Positions 44,186-53,821 of a DNA stretch of 64,000 nt are shown here, piece after piece. Below the pieces are notes generated by a model, which was not told where the DNA came from, made no database searches, and saw nothing but the letters and a program-made list of their open reading frames with translations. The translations under genes were made by a program, and so were the position numbers. Numbering within the stretch: the first letter of the stretch is position 1; each line of letters starts with the position of its first letter. Origin of the DNA: CAYRMV01 sp964425255 (GTDB taxonomy: Bacteria > Bacteroidota > Bacteroidia > Flavobacteriales_D > Crocinitomicaceae); NCBI GenBank assembly GCA_964425255.1, contig CAYRMV010000003.1, positions 1 through 64,000 on the forward strand, written 5' to 3'.

Positions 44186-44215
44186 CAAAATTAAAACAGG
44201 TTCAAAAAAATGCAA
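44186..44215 (-). promoter_or_regulatory. promoter of the HtrA gene
   Basis: On the minus strand TTG (44215-44213), 19 nt, TAATTTTG (44193-44186), 28 nt before ATG 44158. Confidence 0.75.
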
Positions 44216-44258
44216 AACGCTTTTCTGTTAAGGATTGTTAAGCACAAAAAGGAATCTC

Positions 44259-44939
44259 TTAAAAATTGTTAGTTGTCCATTTTTGGCGGAAATGCTGTTC
44301 AAGTAAATCTCCACCATTGAGAATTTTTCGACACCATTTTATTTTTAATTCGATTTGTTCTTTAGGTGAAAGTTTCCAAACGTATTCGGATTTTTCCAAA
44401 CGTTGCCGAAGTGTATTTAAAATGATTGCTACAGAAACTGAAATATTGAAACTTTCGGTGAAACCATACATGGGAATGGTAACAAATTCATCAGCGAGTT
44501 CTTTTACTTCCTCACTGATTCCTCTTCGTTCTGTACCGAAAACCAATGCTGCTGGTTGTTTTAAATCTAGATCGTAAATAGTTTGTGCGTTTTCGTGTGG
44601 TGTCGTGGCGATGATTTTAAATCCGCGTTGTTTTAATTTTGAAATACAGTCTTGCGTTACAGTTGTTCCTTGGTTGTAATTGTACATATCGACCCAGCGA
44701 CCAGCGCCTAAAGCAATGTCACGTTGGATTTTGTATTGGTTGTCTTTTTCTATCACGTGAAGTTCTTGGATTCCAAAACAGTCACAGGACCTTACGACTG
44801 CACTTGCATTGTGTTCTTGATAAATGTTTTCTAAAACAACCGTTAGGTGTTTGGTTCGATCAGCAGCAATTCGGTCAAACATTTCCACTTTGTTGGGAGT
44901 GATGATTTGGTAAAATTCGTCCAAGATTTTTTCTTCCAT
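44259..44939 (-). CDS. TrmH-type tRNA (Gm18) 2'-O-methyltransferase
   Basis: 226 residues from ATG 44939 (MEEKILDEFY). The longer frame start at 44978 lies inside the hupB-like gene's terminator and is rejected. SPOUT fold: motif 1 with ASAVVRSCDCFGI (catalytic Arg), motif 2 LVFGTERRGIS and motif 3 IPMYGFTESFNISVSVAIIL form the S-adenosylmethionine knot. The C-terminal helix with WKLSPKEQIELKIKWC is seen in TrmH itself, which methylates G18 of tRNA. The exact target could be another RNA, but TrmH is the best fit. Confidence 0.88.
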   Translation of the reverse strand: MEEKILDEFYQIITPNKVEMFDRIAADRTKHLTVVLENIYQEHNASAVVRSCDCFGIQELHVIEKDNQYKIQRDIALGAGRWVDMYNYNQGTTVTQDCISKLKQRGFKIIATTPHENAQTIYDLDLKQPAALVFGTERRGISEEVKELADEFVTIPMYGFTESFNISVSVAIILNTLRQRLEKSEYVWKLSPKEQIELKIKWCRKILNGGDLLEQHFRQKWTTNNF

Positions 44940-44969
44940 AGTGCAAAGGAACAAATTTTGAGGCAAAAA

Positions 44970-44995
44970 AAAGAGCAATCATTCGACTGCTCTTT
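44970..44995 (-). terminator. terminator of the HU gene
   Basis: AAAGAGCA (44970-44977) pairs with TGCTCTTT (44988-44995), loop 10 nt, T run follows on the minus strand. Confidence 0.88.
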
Positions 44996-45020
44996 CAATT
45001 TTGTTTTTAAGTTATACTGA

Positions 45021-45293
45021 TTAGTTCACATTATCAGACAACTCAGAACCTGCTTTGAAGCGTACAACATTCTTAGCAGCGATTTTGATTTCTTTTCCAG
45101 TTTGAGGGTTACGCCCTGTTCTAGCTTCACGCTTAGAAACTGAAAAAGATCCGAATCCTACTAGAGAAATACGATCTCCTGCTTTCAACGCAGAAGAAGT
45201 TGCGCTTACAAATGCGTCCAATGCTTTTTTAGCATCTGCTTTAGACAATCCAGCTTCAGATGCAATTGCATCGATCAATTCTGCTTTGTTCAT
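45021..45293 (-). CDS. HU family DNA-binding protein
   Basis: 90 residues, the complete single-domain HU/IHF fold: MNKAELIDAIA, the DNA-intercalating arm region RISLVGFGSFSV, REARTGRNPQTGKEI with the conserved Pro, and VVRFKAGSEL. Nucleoid architecture protein. A perfect TATATTTG box lies 41 nt upstream of the ATG and a strong terminator follows, so it is monocistronic. Confidence 0.96.
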   Translation of the reverse strand: MNKAELIDAIASEAGLSKADAKKALDAFVSATSSALKAGDRISLVGFGSFSVSKREARTGRNPQTGKEIKIAAKNVVRFKAGSELSDNVN

Positions 45294-45333
45294 AGTTTTG
45301 GTTTTTAGAATGTTTTCTATTAAATTATCGAAA

Positions 45334-45341
45334 CAAATATA
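45334..45341 (-). promoter_or_regulatory. -7 promoter box of the HU gene
   Basis: TATATTTG on the minus strand. No clear TTG 17-23 nt upstream. Confidence 0.55.
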
Positions 45342-45657
45342 ACGGAATATCCTTGCGAAATTGGATGTTTAAGAAAAAAAATTCGTTTTTGTTAATAAAA
45401 TCAGTGATTTAGAATGTAATTATTTAGCTTTTTAGTTGCTTTAATTGATTGATTATCATTTGTTTGATTCATTGTTTTTGGGTTTATTATTTTTTTTATG
45501 ATTTTTTCAGATAAAACACTGTAAATTGTCGATAAAAGATGGTTTTTCATCGTTTTATTTCTTGGGTTTTATTACGAAAAAGAATCGATTTGTATTGTTA
45601 ACGATGTCTCGTTCATAAGTTCGTTTGAAAGTATGTAATTCTATCTTACTATTTCTG
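45342..45657. other. AT-rich divergent intergenic region
   Basis: About 320 nt between the HU and parE promoters. It holds one imperfect hairpin, ATAAAAGATG (45532-45541) with CATC-G-TTTTAT (45548-45558), loop 6 nt, one bulged G. Otherwise poly-T/poly-A tracts, which may bend the DNA; no ORF is supported. Confidence 0.4.
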
Positions 45658-45665
45658 TATTTTTG
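45658..45665 (+). promoter_or_regulatory. -7 promoter box of parE
   Basis: TATTTTTG matches TAnnTTTG, 27 nt before ATG 45692. The nearest TTTG (45624) is 30 nt upstream, too far for a standard -33. Confidence 0.5.
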
Positions 45666-45691
45666 TTTGTTAGCGATAAAATTCGTGTAAA

Positions 45692-47584
45692 ATGGCAGAA
45701 AATCAATACACAGAAGATAATATTCGATCCCTCGACTGGAAAGAACACATTCGACTTCGTCCGGGAATGTATATCGGAAAATTAGGCGACGGATCTTCCG
45801 CTGATGATGGTATTTACATTCTGGTGAAAGAAATTGTCGATAATTCCATTGATGAATTTGTAATGGGGAATGGAAAAAGAATTGACATCAAAGTGAAAGA
45901 TGGAAAAGTTTCTGTTCGCGATTATGGTCGTGGAATCCCTCTTGGAAAGGTAATCGATTGTGTTTCCCAAATCAATACAGGTGGAAAGTATGATTCTAAG
46001 GCTTTTAAAAAATCGGTCGGATTAAACGGGGTTGGTACCAAAGCAGTAAATGCGCTTTCTGACTATTTTATGGTTTATTCTGTTCGGGATGGACAAAAGA
46101 AACAAGCGGTTTTTACACGTGGTGAATTAACTGAAGATTCCGCATTAGAAGAAACAACAGAAGCAAATGGAACCTACTTTGAATTTGTTCCTGACGACAC
46201 CATTTTTAAGAAATTCAATTTCAAAGCAGCTTATCTCAATAAAATGTTTTGGAATTACTGCTATTTGAATCGAGGACTTTCCATTTATTACAATGGTGAA
46301 AAATTCAATTCAAAAGATGGATTAAAAGATTTGCTCGAAGATAATATGGACGGTGATCCACTTTATCCAATCATTCATTTAGAAGGAGAAGATATTGAAG
46401 TAGCTTTTACTCATGGAAAAACCTACGGAGAAGATTATTACTCATTTGTAAATGGTCAGCATACCACACAGGGAGGAACACATCAAAGTGCATTCCGTGA
46501 GGCAGTCGCAAAAGTGATTCGTGATTTTTACAACAAAAATTATGATGCATCCGATATTCGTCAATCCATCGTTGCTGCGGTTTCCGTTAAAGTGGTTGAA
46601 CCTGTTTTTGAATCGCAAACAAAAACCAAACTGGGTTCACAAGAGATCGAACCTGGTGGGCAGTCAATGCGTTCATTTATCAATGACTTTTTAAAAGAAA
46701 AACTAGACAACTTCCTTCATCGTAATCCACAAATTGCTGAAACGATTGAAAAGAAAATTAAGCAATCAGAGCGGGAGCGAAAAGAATTGTCTGGAATTCG
46801 TAAATTGGCACGAGATCGTGCAAAAAAAGCAAGTCTTCACAACAAAAAATTACGCGATTGCCGTATCCATTTAACAGACTTGAAAGACGAGCGCCGTGAA
46901 CAAACGACTTTGTTTATTACCGAGGGAGATTCAGCAAGTGGATCCATTACAAAATCAAGGGATGTCAATACTCAGGCTGTATTCTCTTTACGTGGAAAAC
47001 CGCTAAATTGCTATGGATTAACCAAAAAAGTGGTGTATGAAAACGAGGAGTTTAACTTGGTTCAAGCAGCACTGGATATTGAAGAAGACATGGATAATTT
47101 GCGTTATAACAATATTGTAATTGCAACCGATGCCGATGTTGATGGAATGCACATCCGACTTTTACTTTTGACCATTTTCCTTCAGTTTTTCCCTGATTTG
47201 GTGAAGCGAAATCATGTCTATGTATTACAAACACCTCTTTTTCGTGTTCGAAACAAAAAGAAAACAATCTATTGTTACAGCGAAGAAGAACGAATCAATG
47301 CGATTGCTGAACTTGGGAAAAATCCAGAAATTACACGATTCAAAGGTTTGGGAGAAATTTCACCGGATGAGTTCAAACATTTTATAGGGGATGACATTCG
47401 ATTAGAACCCGTTATTTTGTCCAAAGAAATGTCGATCGACAATATTCTTTCTTATTACATGGGCAAAAATACGCCTGAAAGACAAGATTTTATTATCGAA
47501 AACCTTCGAGTTGAAAAAGATTCGGAAGAAGAAATTGAACGCTTGAAAAAAGCAGAGTTAGATAAATTGGATAATGCATCGTAA
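45692..47584 (+). CDS. parE: DNA topoisomerase IV subunit B
   Basis: 630 residues. GHKL ATPase domain with [18 protein letters not shown] and [14 protein letters not shown]; transducer domain; and the TOPRIM domain with [18 protein letters not shown] and the [10 protein letters not shown] metal site. The length fits ParE (GyrB is often longer) and parC follows after 3 nt, so this is the decatenating topoisomerase rather than gyrase. Confidence 0.92.
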   Translation: MAENQYTEDNIRSLDWKEHIRLRPGMYIGKLGDGSSADDGIYILVKEIVDNSIDEFVMGNGKRIDIKVKDGKVSVRDYGRGIPLGKVIDCVSQINTGGKYDSKAFKKSVGLNGVGTKAVNALSDYFMVYSVRDGQKKQAVFTRGELTEDSALEETTEANGTYFEFVPDDTIFKKFNFKAAYLNKMFWNYCYLNRGLSIYYNGEKFNSKDGLKDLLEDNMDGDPLYPIIHLEGEDIEVAFTHGKTYGEDYYSFVNGQHTTQGGTHQSAFREAVAKVIRDFYNKNYDASDIRQSIVAAVSVKVVEPVFESQTKTKLGSQEIEPGGQSMRSFINDFLKEKLDNFLHRNPQIAETIEKKIKQSERERKELSGIRKLARDRAKKASLHNKKLRDCRIHLTDLKDERREQTTLFITEGDSASGSITKSRDVNTQAVFSLRGKPLNCYGLTKKVVYENEEFNLVQAALDIEEDMDNLRYNNIVIATDADVDGMHIRLLLLTIFLQFFPDLVKRNHVYVLQTPLFRVRNKKKTIYCYSEEERINAIAELGKNPEITRFKGLGEISPDEFKHFIGDDIRLEPVILSKEMSIDNILSYYMGKNTPERQDFIIENLRVEKDSEEEIERLKKAELDKLDNAS

Positions 47585-47587
47585 ATT

Positions 47588-50281
47588 ATGGCTGAAGACG
47601 AAATCGAGGAAACAAACGACGCACAAGAAGAGGGGCAAGAACACAATCCATTTGAGAAATCAAAAGTAGATGACACCATCATTCCTTTGAATGGACTGTA
47701 TGAAAATTGGTTTTTGGATTATGCATCTTACGTAATCTTAGAACGTGCGGTACCCTCTTTGTTTGATGGTTTAAAACCAGTTCAACGACGCATTTTGCAT
47801 TCCATGAAAGAAATGGATGATGGTCGTTACAACAAGGTGGCAAACATCATCGGAAATACCATGAAATATCACCCGCATGGGGATGCTTCTATCGGAGATG
47901 CTTTGGTTCAATTGGGACAAAAAGATATTCTCATCGATTGTCAAGGAAACTGGGGAAATACACTAACGGGAGATGGTGCAGCAGCAGCTCGTTACATCGA
48001 AGCACGTTTGTCAAAGTTTGCAAGTCATGTTGTGTTCAATCCTAAGACAACCAATTGGTTAGCTAGTTATGATGGTCGTAACAAAGAACCCGATCAACTT
48101 CCAGTCAAATTTCCGCTACTTCTAGCTCAAGGAGCCGAAGGAATTGCAGTTGGAATGGCTTGTAAAATTCTACCACACAATTTCATCGAATTAATTGATC
48201 AGTCAATCAATCATTTACGGGGAAAAAAAGTCGAAATATTTCCCGATTTTCTCAATGGTGGAATGGCCGATTTTTCCAATTATAACGATGGATTGAGAGG
48301 AGGAAAAGTTCGTGTACGGGCTAAGATTAAAAAAGTGGATAACAAAACTTTGATTATCAATGAAATTCCTTTTGGAACAACCACCACTTCTTTGATTGAA
48401 TCCATCATCAAAGCCAACGAAAAGGGAAAAATTAAAATCAAAAAAATCGAGGACAATACGGCAGCTGAAGCAGAAATTATTATTCATCTTGCACCAGGCG
48501 TTTCTCCCGATAAAACATTAGACGCTCTTTATGCATTTACGGATTGTGAAGTTTCCATTTCTCCCAATGCGTCGATTATCGATGGAAACAAACCTCGATT
48601 CATAGGTGTTAGCGAAATTTTACGAATCAATACAGATAATACAGTAAAATTGCTCAAATGGGAATTGGAAATCCGTTTGAATGAATTGTTACAACAGTGG
48701 CATTTTTCAACCTTGGAAAAAATCTTCATCCGAGAAGAAATGTACATTGATTTCAAACTGTATGCAGATAAAGAAAGTTTGTATGGATACATGTACAAAC
48801 GATTTGAACCGTTCCGCAAAAATTTGATGCGCGATATCGTGGATGAAGATTTACAGCGATTGACGCAAATTCAAATGATTCGAATCACCCGTTTTGATAG
48901 CGATAAAGCCGATGAAGCTATTTTGAAGCTCGAAGCTGAAATGGAGGAGGTAAAAGAAAAGTTAGCCAATCTCATTGATTATGCCATCGACTATTTCAAA
49001 GATTTGAAAAAGCGTTTTGGTGAAGGAAGAGAGCGAAAAACAGAAATCAAAGTTTTCGATAATATCACAGCTACAAAGGTTATAATCGCGAATCGAAAAC
49101 TTTATGTTGATAGTGAGGAAGGTTTTATTGGTTGGGGATTGAAAAAAAGTGAACCAGTCAATGATTGTTCTGAAATAGATGATATCATTGTTTTCTTTAA
49201 TACAGGAAAAATGATGGTAACTAAAGTGGCAGATAAAAAATTTGTGGGTAAAGGCATTGTTCATGCGGATGTATGGAAAAAAGGGGATACTCGCACCATT
49301 TATCACATGATGTACCAAGATGGAATTGGTGGTGCAACCATGATGAAGCGTTTCTTTGTCAATTCGGTTACACGTGACACAGAATATGATCTAACTCGAG
49401 GAACAAAAGGATCTAAACTTCTGTATTTTGCTGTACATCAGAATGGTGAGCGCGAGGTGGTGACCATTTTACTTCGACCTCGTCCTCATTTGAAACGTTT
49501 GCGTTTTGACATCGATTTTGGTGAATTATTGATCAAAGGAAGAGGAGCGTCCGGAAATCGAGTTACTAAAGAAATTGTTCAGAAAATCGTTCAGAAAGAA
49601 GTGGGTGGATCTACACTTGCTGCTCGAAAAATTTGGTACGACACGGTTGTAGGTCGTTTGAATGACGAAGGTAGAGGCAAGTTCTTAGGCTCATTTAAGG
49701 GTTCAGATCGTATTTTGACTTTGTATAAGAATGGAGAATATCGTTTATCGAGTTTTGATTTAGCTACTCACTTTGATGAAGATATGATACACATTGAAAA
49801 ATGGGTACCAGACAGACCGATTTCAACTGCTTATTATGATTCAGAAAAAGAAATACATTATGTGAAACGCTTTGTTTGTGAGGTGACTACGGATAAACGA
49901 GTAAGTTTTATAACGGAAACAGAAGGATCATACATGCATGCTGTTTCAACCAGTTTCCGTCCGGAATTACGTATCGTTTACAACAAGTTATTGAAAGAAA
50001 CGAAAAATCTTCCTGATAATGTAGTCAATATCGCAGATTTGATTGATGTGAAAGGAATGAAAGCACAAGGAAATCAATTGACGAAATTAAAAGTGAAAGA
50101 AATCGTTCTAACACATGAAATCGATGGTGGAGAGCCTTGGCCAGAAGATGTAAAACCGACAGTGGAAGGTTCGGATTCGAATGATGAAGATGGAGCAACC
50201 ATGGAATGGGATTTAACACAGGAAGGAAATAATGGAGATGACGAAGACGGACAACCAACATTATTTGATTTAGAAGAATAA
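47588..50281 (+). CDS. parC: DNA topoisomerase IV subunit A
   Basis: 897 residues. Breakage-reunion domain with RAVPSLFDGLKPVQRRIL, YHPHGDASIGDALVQLG and the catalytic Tyr136 (AARYIEARL). The C-terminal DNA-wrapping region (about residues 500-830) has beta-pinwheel-like repeats, and the last 45 residues are very acidic (DSNDEDG, NNGDDEDGQ). In the quinolone region the usual Ser (GyrA S83) is Ala100 and the usual Asp/Glu is Asp104. Operon with parE. Confidence 0.92.
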   Translation: MAEDEIEETNDAQEEGQEHNPFEKSKVDDTIIPLNGLYENWFLDYASYVILERAVPSLFDGLKPVQRRILHSMKEMDDGRYNKVANIIGNTMKYHPHGDASIGDALVQLGQKDILIDCQGNWGNTLTGDGAAAARYIEARLSKFASHVVFNPKTTNWLASYDGRNKEPDQLPVKFPLLLAQGAEGIAVGMACKILPHNFIELIDQSINHLRGKKVEIFPDFLNGGMADFSNYNDGLRGGKVRVRAKIKKVDNKTLIINEIPFGTTTTSLIESIIKANEKGKIKIKKIEDNTAAEAEIIIHLAPGVSPDKTLDALYAFTDCEVSISPNASIIDGNKPRFIGVSEILRINTDNTVKLLKWELEIRLNELLQQWHFSTLEKIFIREEMYIDFKLYADKESLYGYMYKRFEPFRKNLMRDIVDEDLQRLTQIQMIRITRFDSDKADEAILKLEAEMEEVKEKLANLIDYAIDYFKDLKKRFGEGRERKTEIKVFDNITATKVIIANRKLYVDSEEGFIGWGLKKSEPVNDCSEIDDIIVFFNTGKMMVTKVADKKFVGKGIVHADVWKKGDTRTIYHMMYQDGIGGATMMKRFFVNSVTRDTEYDLTRGTKGSKLLYFAVHQNGEREVVTILLRPRPHLKRLRFDIDFGELLIKGRGASGNRVTKEIVQKIVQKEVGGSTLAARKIWYDTVVGRLNDEGRGKFLGSFKGSDRILTLYKNGEYRLSSFDLATHFDEDMIHIEKWVPDRPISTAYYDSEKEIHYVKRFVCEVTTDKRVSFITETEGSYMHAVSTSFRPELRIVYNKLLKETKNLPDNVVNIADLIDVKGMKAQGNQLTKLKVKEIVLTHEIDGGEPWPEDVKPTVEGSDSNDEDGATMEWDLTQEGNNGDDEDGQPTLFDLEE

Positions 50282-50298
50282 CCTTTAATAAAGAAAAG

Positions 50299-51030
50299 AT
50301 GAAACAATACATTGGAACAATCATTATTTCTATTGCAGTTCTTGGTTCTGCAGTAATAATTGGTGGAGCTTATGCTTCCCGACAAAAAGAGAAACAAGCA
50401 ATTTCGGTGACGGGTTTGGGCGAATCTAATTTTACATCAGATTTAATCGTTTGGAAAGCCAGTTTTTCTAAACGTAGTGGAGATTTAAAAGAAGCATCAT
50501 CAGAATTAAAAGCTGATCGTGAACGAATTAAGCAATATTTAGTATCCAAAGGGATAGCAAGTGAATCGATTGTCTTTTCAGCTGTGGACATCCAGAAAGA
50601 ATATTCATCTAGTTATGATTCTTATGGAAATGTGCAAGGATCTTATTTTTCTGGTTATCGCTTAGAGCAATCACTTCGAATCGAATCAAAGGAAGTCAAT
50701 AAAATAGAGCAAATTTCACGTGAAGTTACCGAACTCATTAATCAAGGAATAGAATTAGTGTCGATGGCTCCAGATTATTATTATACAAAATTAGCGGCAT
50801 TGAAGCTTGAAATGATTCAAGATGCGACACAAGATGCGAAAGAGAGAGCTCAAAAGATTGCTGAAAATGCAGGTTCATCAATGGGTAATTTGAAAAACGC
50901 ATCCATGGGAGTAATTCAAATTACAGCAAAAAATTCGGCAGAAGATTACAGTTGGGGAGGTTCATTTAACACTAGTTCAAAAGATAAAACAGCTAGTATT
51001 ACCATCCGATTAGAATACGAAATTGATTAG
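50299..51030 (+). CDS. SIMPL domain protein
   Basis: 243 residues. One N-terminal anchor (YIGTIIISIAVLGSAVIIGG), then a SIMPL (DUF541) domain with ISVTGLGESNFTSDLIVWKA, LVSKGIASESIVFSAVDIQ, YRLEQSLRI, and the C-terminal DAKERAQKIAENAG. Such proteins form envelope oligomers; role unclear. It starts 17 nt after parC, possibly in that transcript. Confidence 0.85.
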   Translation: MKQYIGTIIISIAVLGSAVIIGGAYASRQKEKQAISVTGLGESNFTSDLIVWKASFSKRSGDLKEASSELKADRERIKQYLVSKGIASESIVFSAVDIQKEYSSSYDSYGNVQGSYFSGYRLEQSLRIESKEVNKIEQISREVTELINQGIELVSMAPDYYYTKLAALKLEMIQDATQDAKERAQKIAENAGSSMGNLKNASMGVIQITAKNSAEDYSWGGSFNTSSKDKTASITIRLEYEID

Positions 51031-51112
51031 TGAAAAACTACTCATTAATACTTGTTATTGATTTTAATCTGTTGTATATCAGTGTTTTTTATGTTTATTT
51101 TGATTTCTTTCC

Positions 51113-51143
51113 TTGACATTTCCTGTTTGCTTTCGTAAATTTG
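51113..51143 (+). promoter_or_regulatory. promoter of the MscS gene
   Basis: TTG (51113-51115), 20 nt, TAAATTTG (51136-51143): a full consensus promoter 23 nt before ATG 51166. Confidence 0.8.
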
Positions 51144-51165
51144 CCCGTTCAAAAAATTATTTCAA

Positions 51166-52038
51166 ATGAAAGAAGAAATTACACAAGAAGTTGATTCTGT
51201 TTCTAAAAATATCGAAAAGATAATGGGTTTCAACTGGGATGAGGTGTATCAATGGTTGGTGAAAATTGGAAGTAACTTAATCGTTGCTGTACTTATTTTT
51301 ATTGTTGGTTTCTGGTTGGCAAAAACCTTGTCAAAAGGAGTTCGAAAAGTTTTGACTAAAAGCAATACAGATCCAGGATTAATTTCATTTTTAACGAGTC
51401 TTACTTCAATTACTCTTAAGATTTTGGTTGTTGTAACTGGTGTTACGCAATTAGGGATTGAAATGACATCTTTTGTTGCAATTTTAGGAGCAGCAGGTTT
51501 AGCAATTGGTATGGCTTTTTCAGGTACATTGTCCAATTTTGCTGGAGGAGTGATGATATTAGCGTTCAAACCTTTCCGTGTTGGAGATTTTATTCAAACA
51601 CAAAATGAATCTGGTACTGTGAAAGAAATTTTGATTTTTAATACCTATTTGCATACGGTTGATAATAAAATCATCATTTTGCCAAATGGACCTGTAGCAA
51701 ATGGTAACATTATTAATTATACCAAAGCAGATAAGCGTAGGGTGGACATGAATATTGGAATTTCTTATGGCGATGATTACCGTGTTGCAAGAGAAGTTTT
51801 GATGAGATTAATAAACGACGATAAACGAATTTTATTAGATCCAGAGCCATTTGTTGGGTTAGGTCAACTAGCAGATTCTTCTGTCAATATCACTTTGCGT
51901 GTTTGGACCAAAACAGAAGATTATTGGAATGTATTCTTTGAATTAAATGAAAAAGTCTACAGTGAATTCCCTAAGAATAATTTGCACTTTCCTTTTCCGC
52001 AAATGGATATTCATGTAAATAAACCAGTTGTTTCTTGA
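51166..52038 (+). CDS. MscS-type mechanosensitive ion channel
   Basis: 290 residues. An amphipathic N-terminal helix, TM1 (about residues 32-52), TM2 (about 68-90) and the pore-lining TM3 AGLAIGMAFSGTLSNFAGG (about 105-123), followed by the beta domain (FKPFRVGDFI, IFNTYLHTVDN, ILPNGPVANGNIINYT) and the alpha-beta C-terminal cage. Three-helix small MscS form that releases solutes on osmotic downshock. The stop overlaps the next gene's start (TGATG). Confidence 0.95.
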   Translation: MKEEITQEVDSVSKNIEKIMGFNWDEVYQWLVKIGSNLIVAVLIFIVGFWLAKTLSKGVRKVLTKSNTDPGLISFLTSLTSITLKILVVVTGVTQLGIEMTSFVAILGAAGLAIGMAFSGTLSNFAGGVMILAFKPFRVGDFIQTQNESGTVKEILIFNTYLHTVDNKIIILPNGPVANGNIINYTKADKRRVDMNIGISYGDDYRVAREVLMRLINDDKRILLDPEPFVGLGQLADSSVNITLRVWTKTEDYWNVFFELNEKVYSEFPKNNLHFPFPQMDIHVNKPVVS

Positions 52039-52469
52039 TGAACTTAAATCAGCATCCACTTATTCAAGCTTACATCGAACACAATGCTTTTGGGCGTTTT
52101 GTCCATATGAATTTTGCTATTCAAGATGCTGGAAAAGTTACCTATTGGATGGAAATTACAGCTGATTTATTAGCAACACCGAAAGCTGCCCATGGTGGTG
52201 TAATAGCATCATTACTCGATGCAACACTTGGTGTAGCTGCTTTAAGTGCTGTTTGTGAAAGAAACCAAGTTGTTTCTACGATTGAGTTAACTTCTCGTTT
52301 TCATGCTCCCGCATTTTTAGGTGATAAACTGACTGCAATTGGACAATTAATCTCTAAAGGGAATCGAATTCTAGTTGCAGAAGGAAAAATATTCAATCAA
52401 GATAATGAATTAATTGCCACAGGAACAGGCACATTCAATGCATATCCCAAAGAAAAAGCTGGATTTTAA
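52038..52469 (+). CDS. PaaI-like hotdog-fold thioesterase
   Basis: 143 residues from ATG 52038, which overlaps the MscS stop (TGATG), so translation is coupled. Hotdog domain: central helix AAHGGVIASLLDATLGVAA and strand VVSTIELTSRFHAPAFLGDKL, TAIGQLISKGNRILVAEGKI. Such enzymes hydrolyse acyl-CoA; the substrate is unknown. The start at TTG 52035 is rejected. Confidence 0.87.
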   Translation: MNLNQHPLIQAYIEHNAFGRFVHMNFAIQDAGKVTYWMEITADLLATPKAAHGGVIASLLDATLGVAALSAVCERNQVVSTIELTSRFHAPAFLGDKLTAIGQLISKGNRILVAEGKIFNQDNELIATGTGTFNAYPKEKAGF

Positions 52470-52480
52470 TTTCCAGCTTT
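52455..52480. terminator. bidirectional terminator overlapping the thioesterase stop
   Basis: AAAGCTGGA (52455-52463) pairs with TCCAGCTTT (52472-52480), loop 8 nt. The left arm holds the last codons of the thioesterase. Confidence 0.75.
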
Positions 52481-52504
52481 CTTCATTATATCATATTCTA
52501 TTTG

Positions 52505-53803
52505 TTACATTTTTTTAACCCAGCCTTTCTTTCCACTGTTTTTTAAAGCTTGTTGTGCTTCTTGCATGGAATTGTAGCCACCCAATGAAACTAGATGCAT
52601 TCCACCAATTTTCCCCAAATATTTTGCACCTTCAGATTGGGCTAATTTTTGGGCATTTGCTTCTGAACTAAATGAACCAATGATAATTTGAAAAGGCAAA
52701 TCAACGTTGGAAACAGGTACTGATGGTTTTTCAACAGGTGTTTTTTGTTTTACTGGTTTTTCGATTTTTTCCTCTTTTATTACATTTTCTTCAACAACAG
52801 GTTCTTCTGTTTTTTCAATAGTTTCATTTGAGTTATTTTGAGTTGTATCATCGAACATTTCATCAACAAACTCTTCATCAGCACCAACCCTTTCTTCAAA
52901 TTTTTCTTTTAAATTTTCTTTTAATGCTGGCGTTACAGCTCGCATGGATTCATAAATGACATAAATACCAATTCCAGTTACAAAAAGAATAGGAAGAATA
53001 ACAAATAACATCCAAAATCGAAACCCTTTTTTAGGCTTTTCGGGCATAATAACCTGGTTTTTTTCTTCTGATTGATTTGATGTTTCAATCGTCACAATTT
53101 CTTTTTCCTTTAATTCCTGAGGGGTTATGTATGCATTTTCATTGGGTAGAATTTCAATTTTTTCCTTTTCCTCTGAATTTGTTGTTTTATTTTCTTCTTC
53201 AATTTGAGCTATAACTGAATCGTTTTGTTGTTCTTCAATTTCTTGAATATCAGTTTTTTCCGTGTGTAATTCGCTTGTTGTTTCAGGAATAATTTCATTC
53301 TTTATTTCGATTTCTGATTCATCAACTCGATTTAATATATCATCCAAAGATGGTGATTGAATCTCTTCATTTTCGATGCTTTTTTCTATTTCTAAGGATT
53401 GATTTTCCTTTGTTTGAGGTTCTTCGGTTACTGAATCGGATGAAGTTTCTATCTCGTTTTTAGGTTCTTCTTCAACAATAGAACCATTGATTTCGCTCCA
53501 AGGAACAAAGGTTGTTTCACCAGCTGTTTTAGTAAATCGACCAAATTGAAATAGATCAAAATTTTCACCTTTGTCTAGAGTCGCCTGAATTTCACGAACA
53601 TATTTAGCTAATTGATTTTTAGCTTCATTCAACTCAATTCCTTCTTCCTCCGCAATAAATTTGGCTAATTCACCATCATCAAATTTTAGGTAGGACATGA
53701 ACATGATTTCACCTGTTCGTTCATTGGTAACCGTCAATGCACCGAGACCCGGAATAATGATCGTTTTAACTTGGGTTAATATTTTAGCTAAATATGTATT
53801 CAT
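52505..53803 (-). CDS. HU-CCDC81 and SPOR domain protein
   Basis: 432 residues. N-terminal CCDC81-like HU domains (about residues 1-105; VKTIIIPGLGALTVTNERTG, then FDLFQFGRFTKTAGE), a long Glu/Asn/Thr-rich low-complexity linker, one transmembrane helix (about 265-285, FWMLFVILPILFVTGIGIYV), another charged linker, and a C-terminal SPOR domain (about 355-432; FQIIIGSFSSEANAQKLA, HLVSLGGYNSMQEAQQAL). SPOR domains bind denuded septal peptidoglycan; the cytoplasmic HU-like part is specific to this phylum. It is 18 nt from the MBL gene upstream. Confidence 0.9.
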   Translation of the reverse strand: MNTYLAKILTQVKTIIIPGLGALTVTNERTGEIMFMSYLKFDDGELAKFIAEEEGIELNEAKNQLAKYVREIQATLDKGENFDLFQFGRFTKTAGETTFVPWSEINGSIVEEEPKNEIETSSDSVTEEPQTKENQSLEIEKSIENEEIQSPSLDDILNRVDESEIEIKNEIIPETTSELHTEKTDIQEIEEQQNDSVIAQIEEENKTTNSEEKEKIEILPNENAYITPQELKEKEIVTIETSNQSEEKNQVIMPEKPKKGFRFWMLFVILPILFVTGIGIYVIYESMRAVTPALKENLKEKFEERVGADEEFVDEMFDDTTQNNSNETIEKTEEPVVEENVIKEEKIEKPVKQKTPVEKPSVPVSNVDLPFQIIIGSFSSEANAQKLAQSEGAKYLGKIGGMHLVSLGGYNSMQEAQQALKNSGKKGWVKKM

Positions 53804-53821
53804 ATCGTGTTGTTTTTCTAC

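Noticed and set aside
48215..49318. Minus-strand frames within parC
   Set aside because: Composition is that of antisense reading; parC is complete with catalytic Tyr136.
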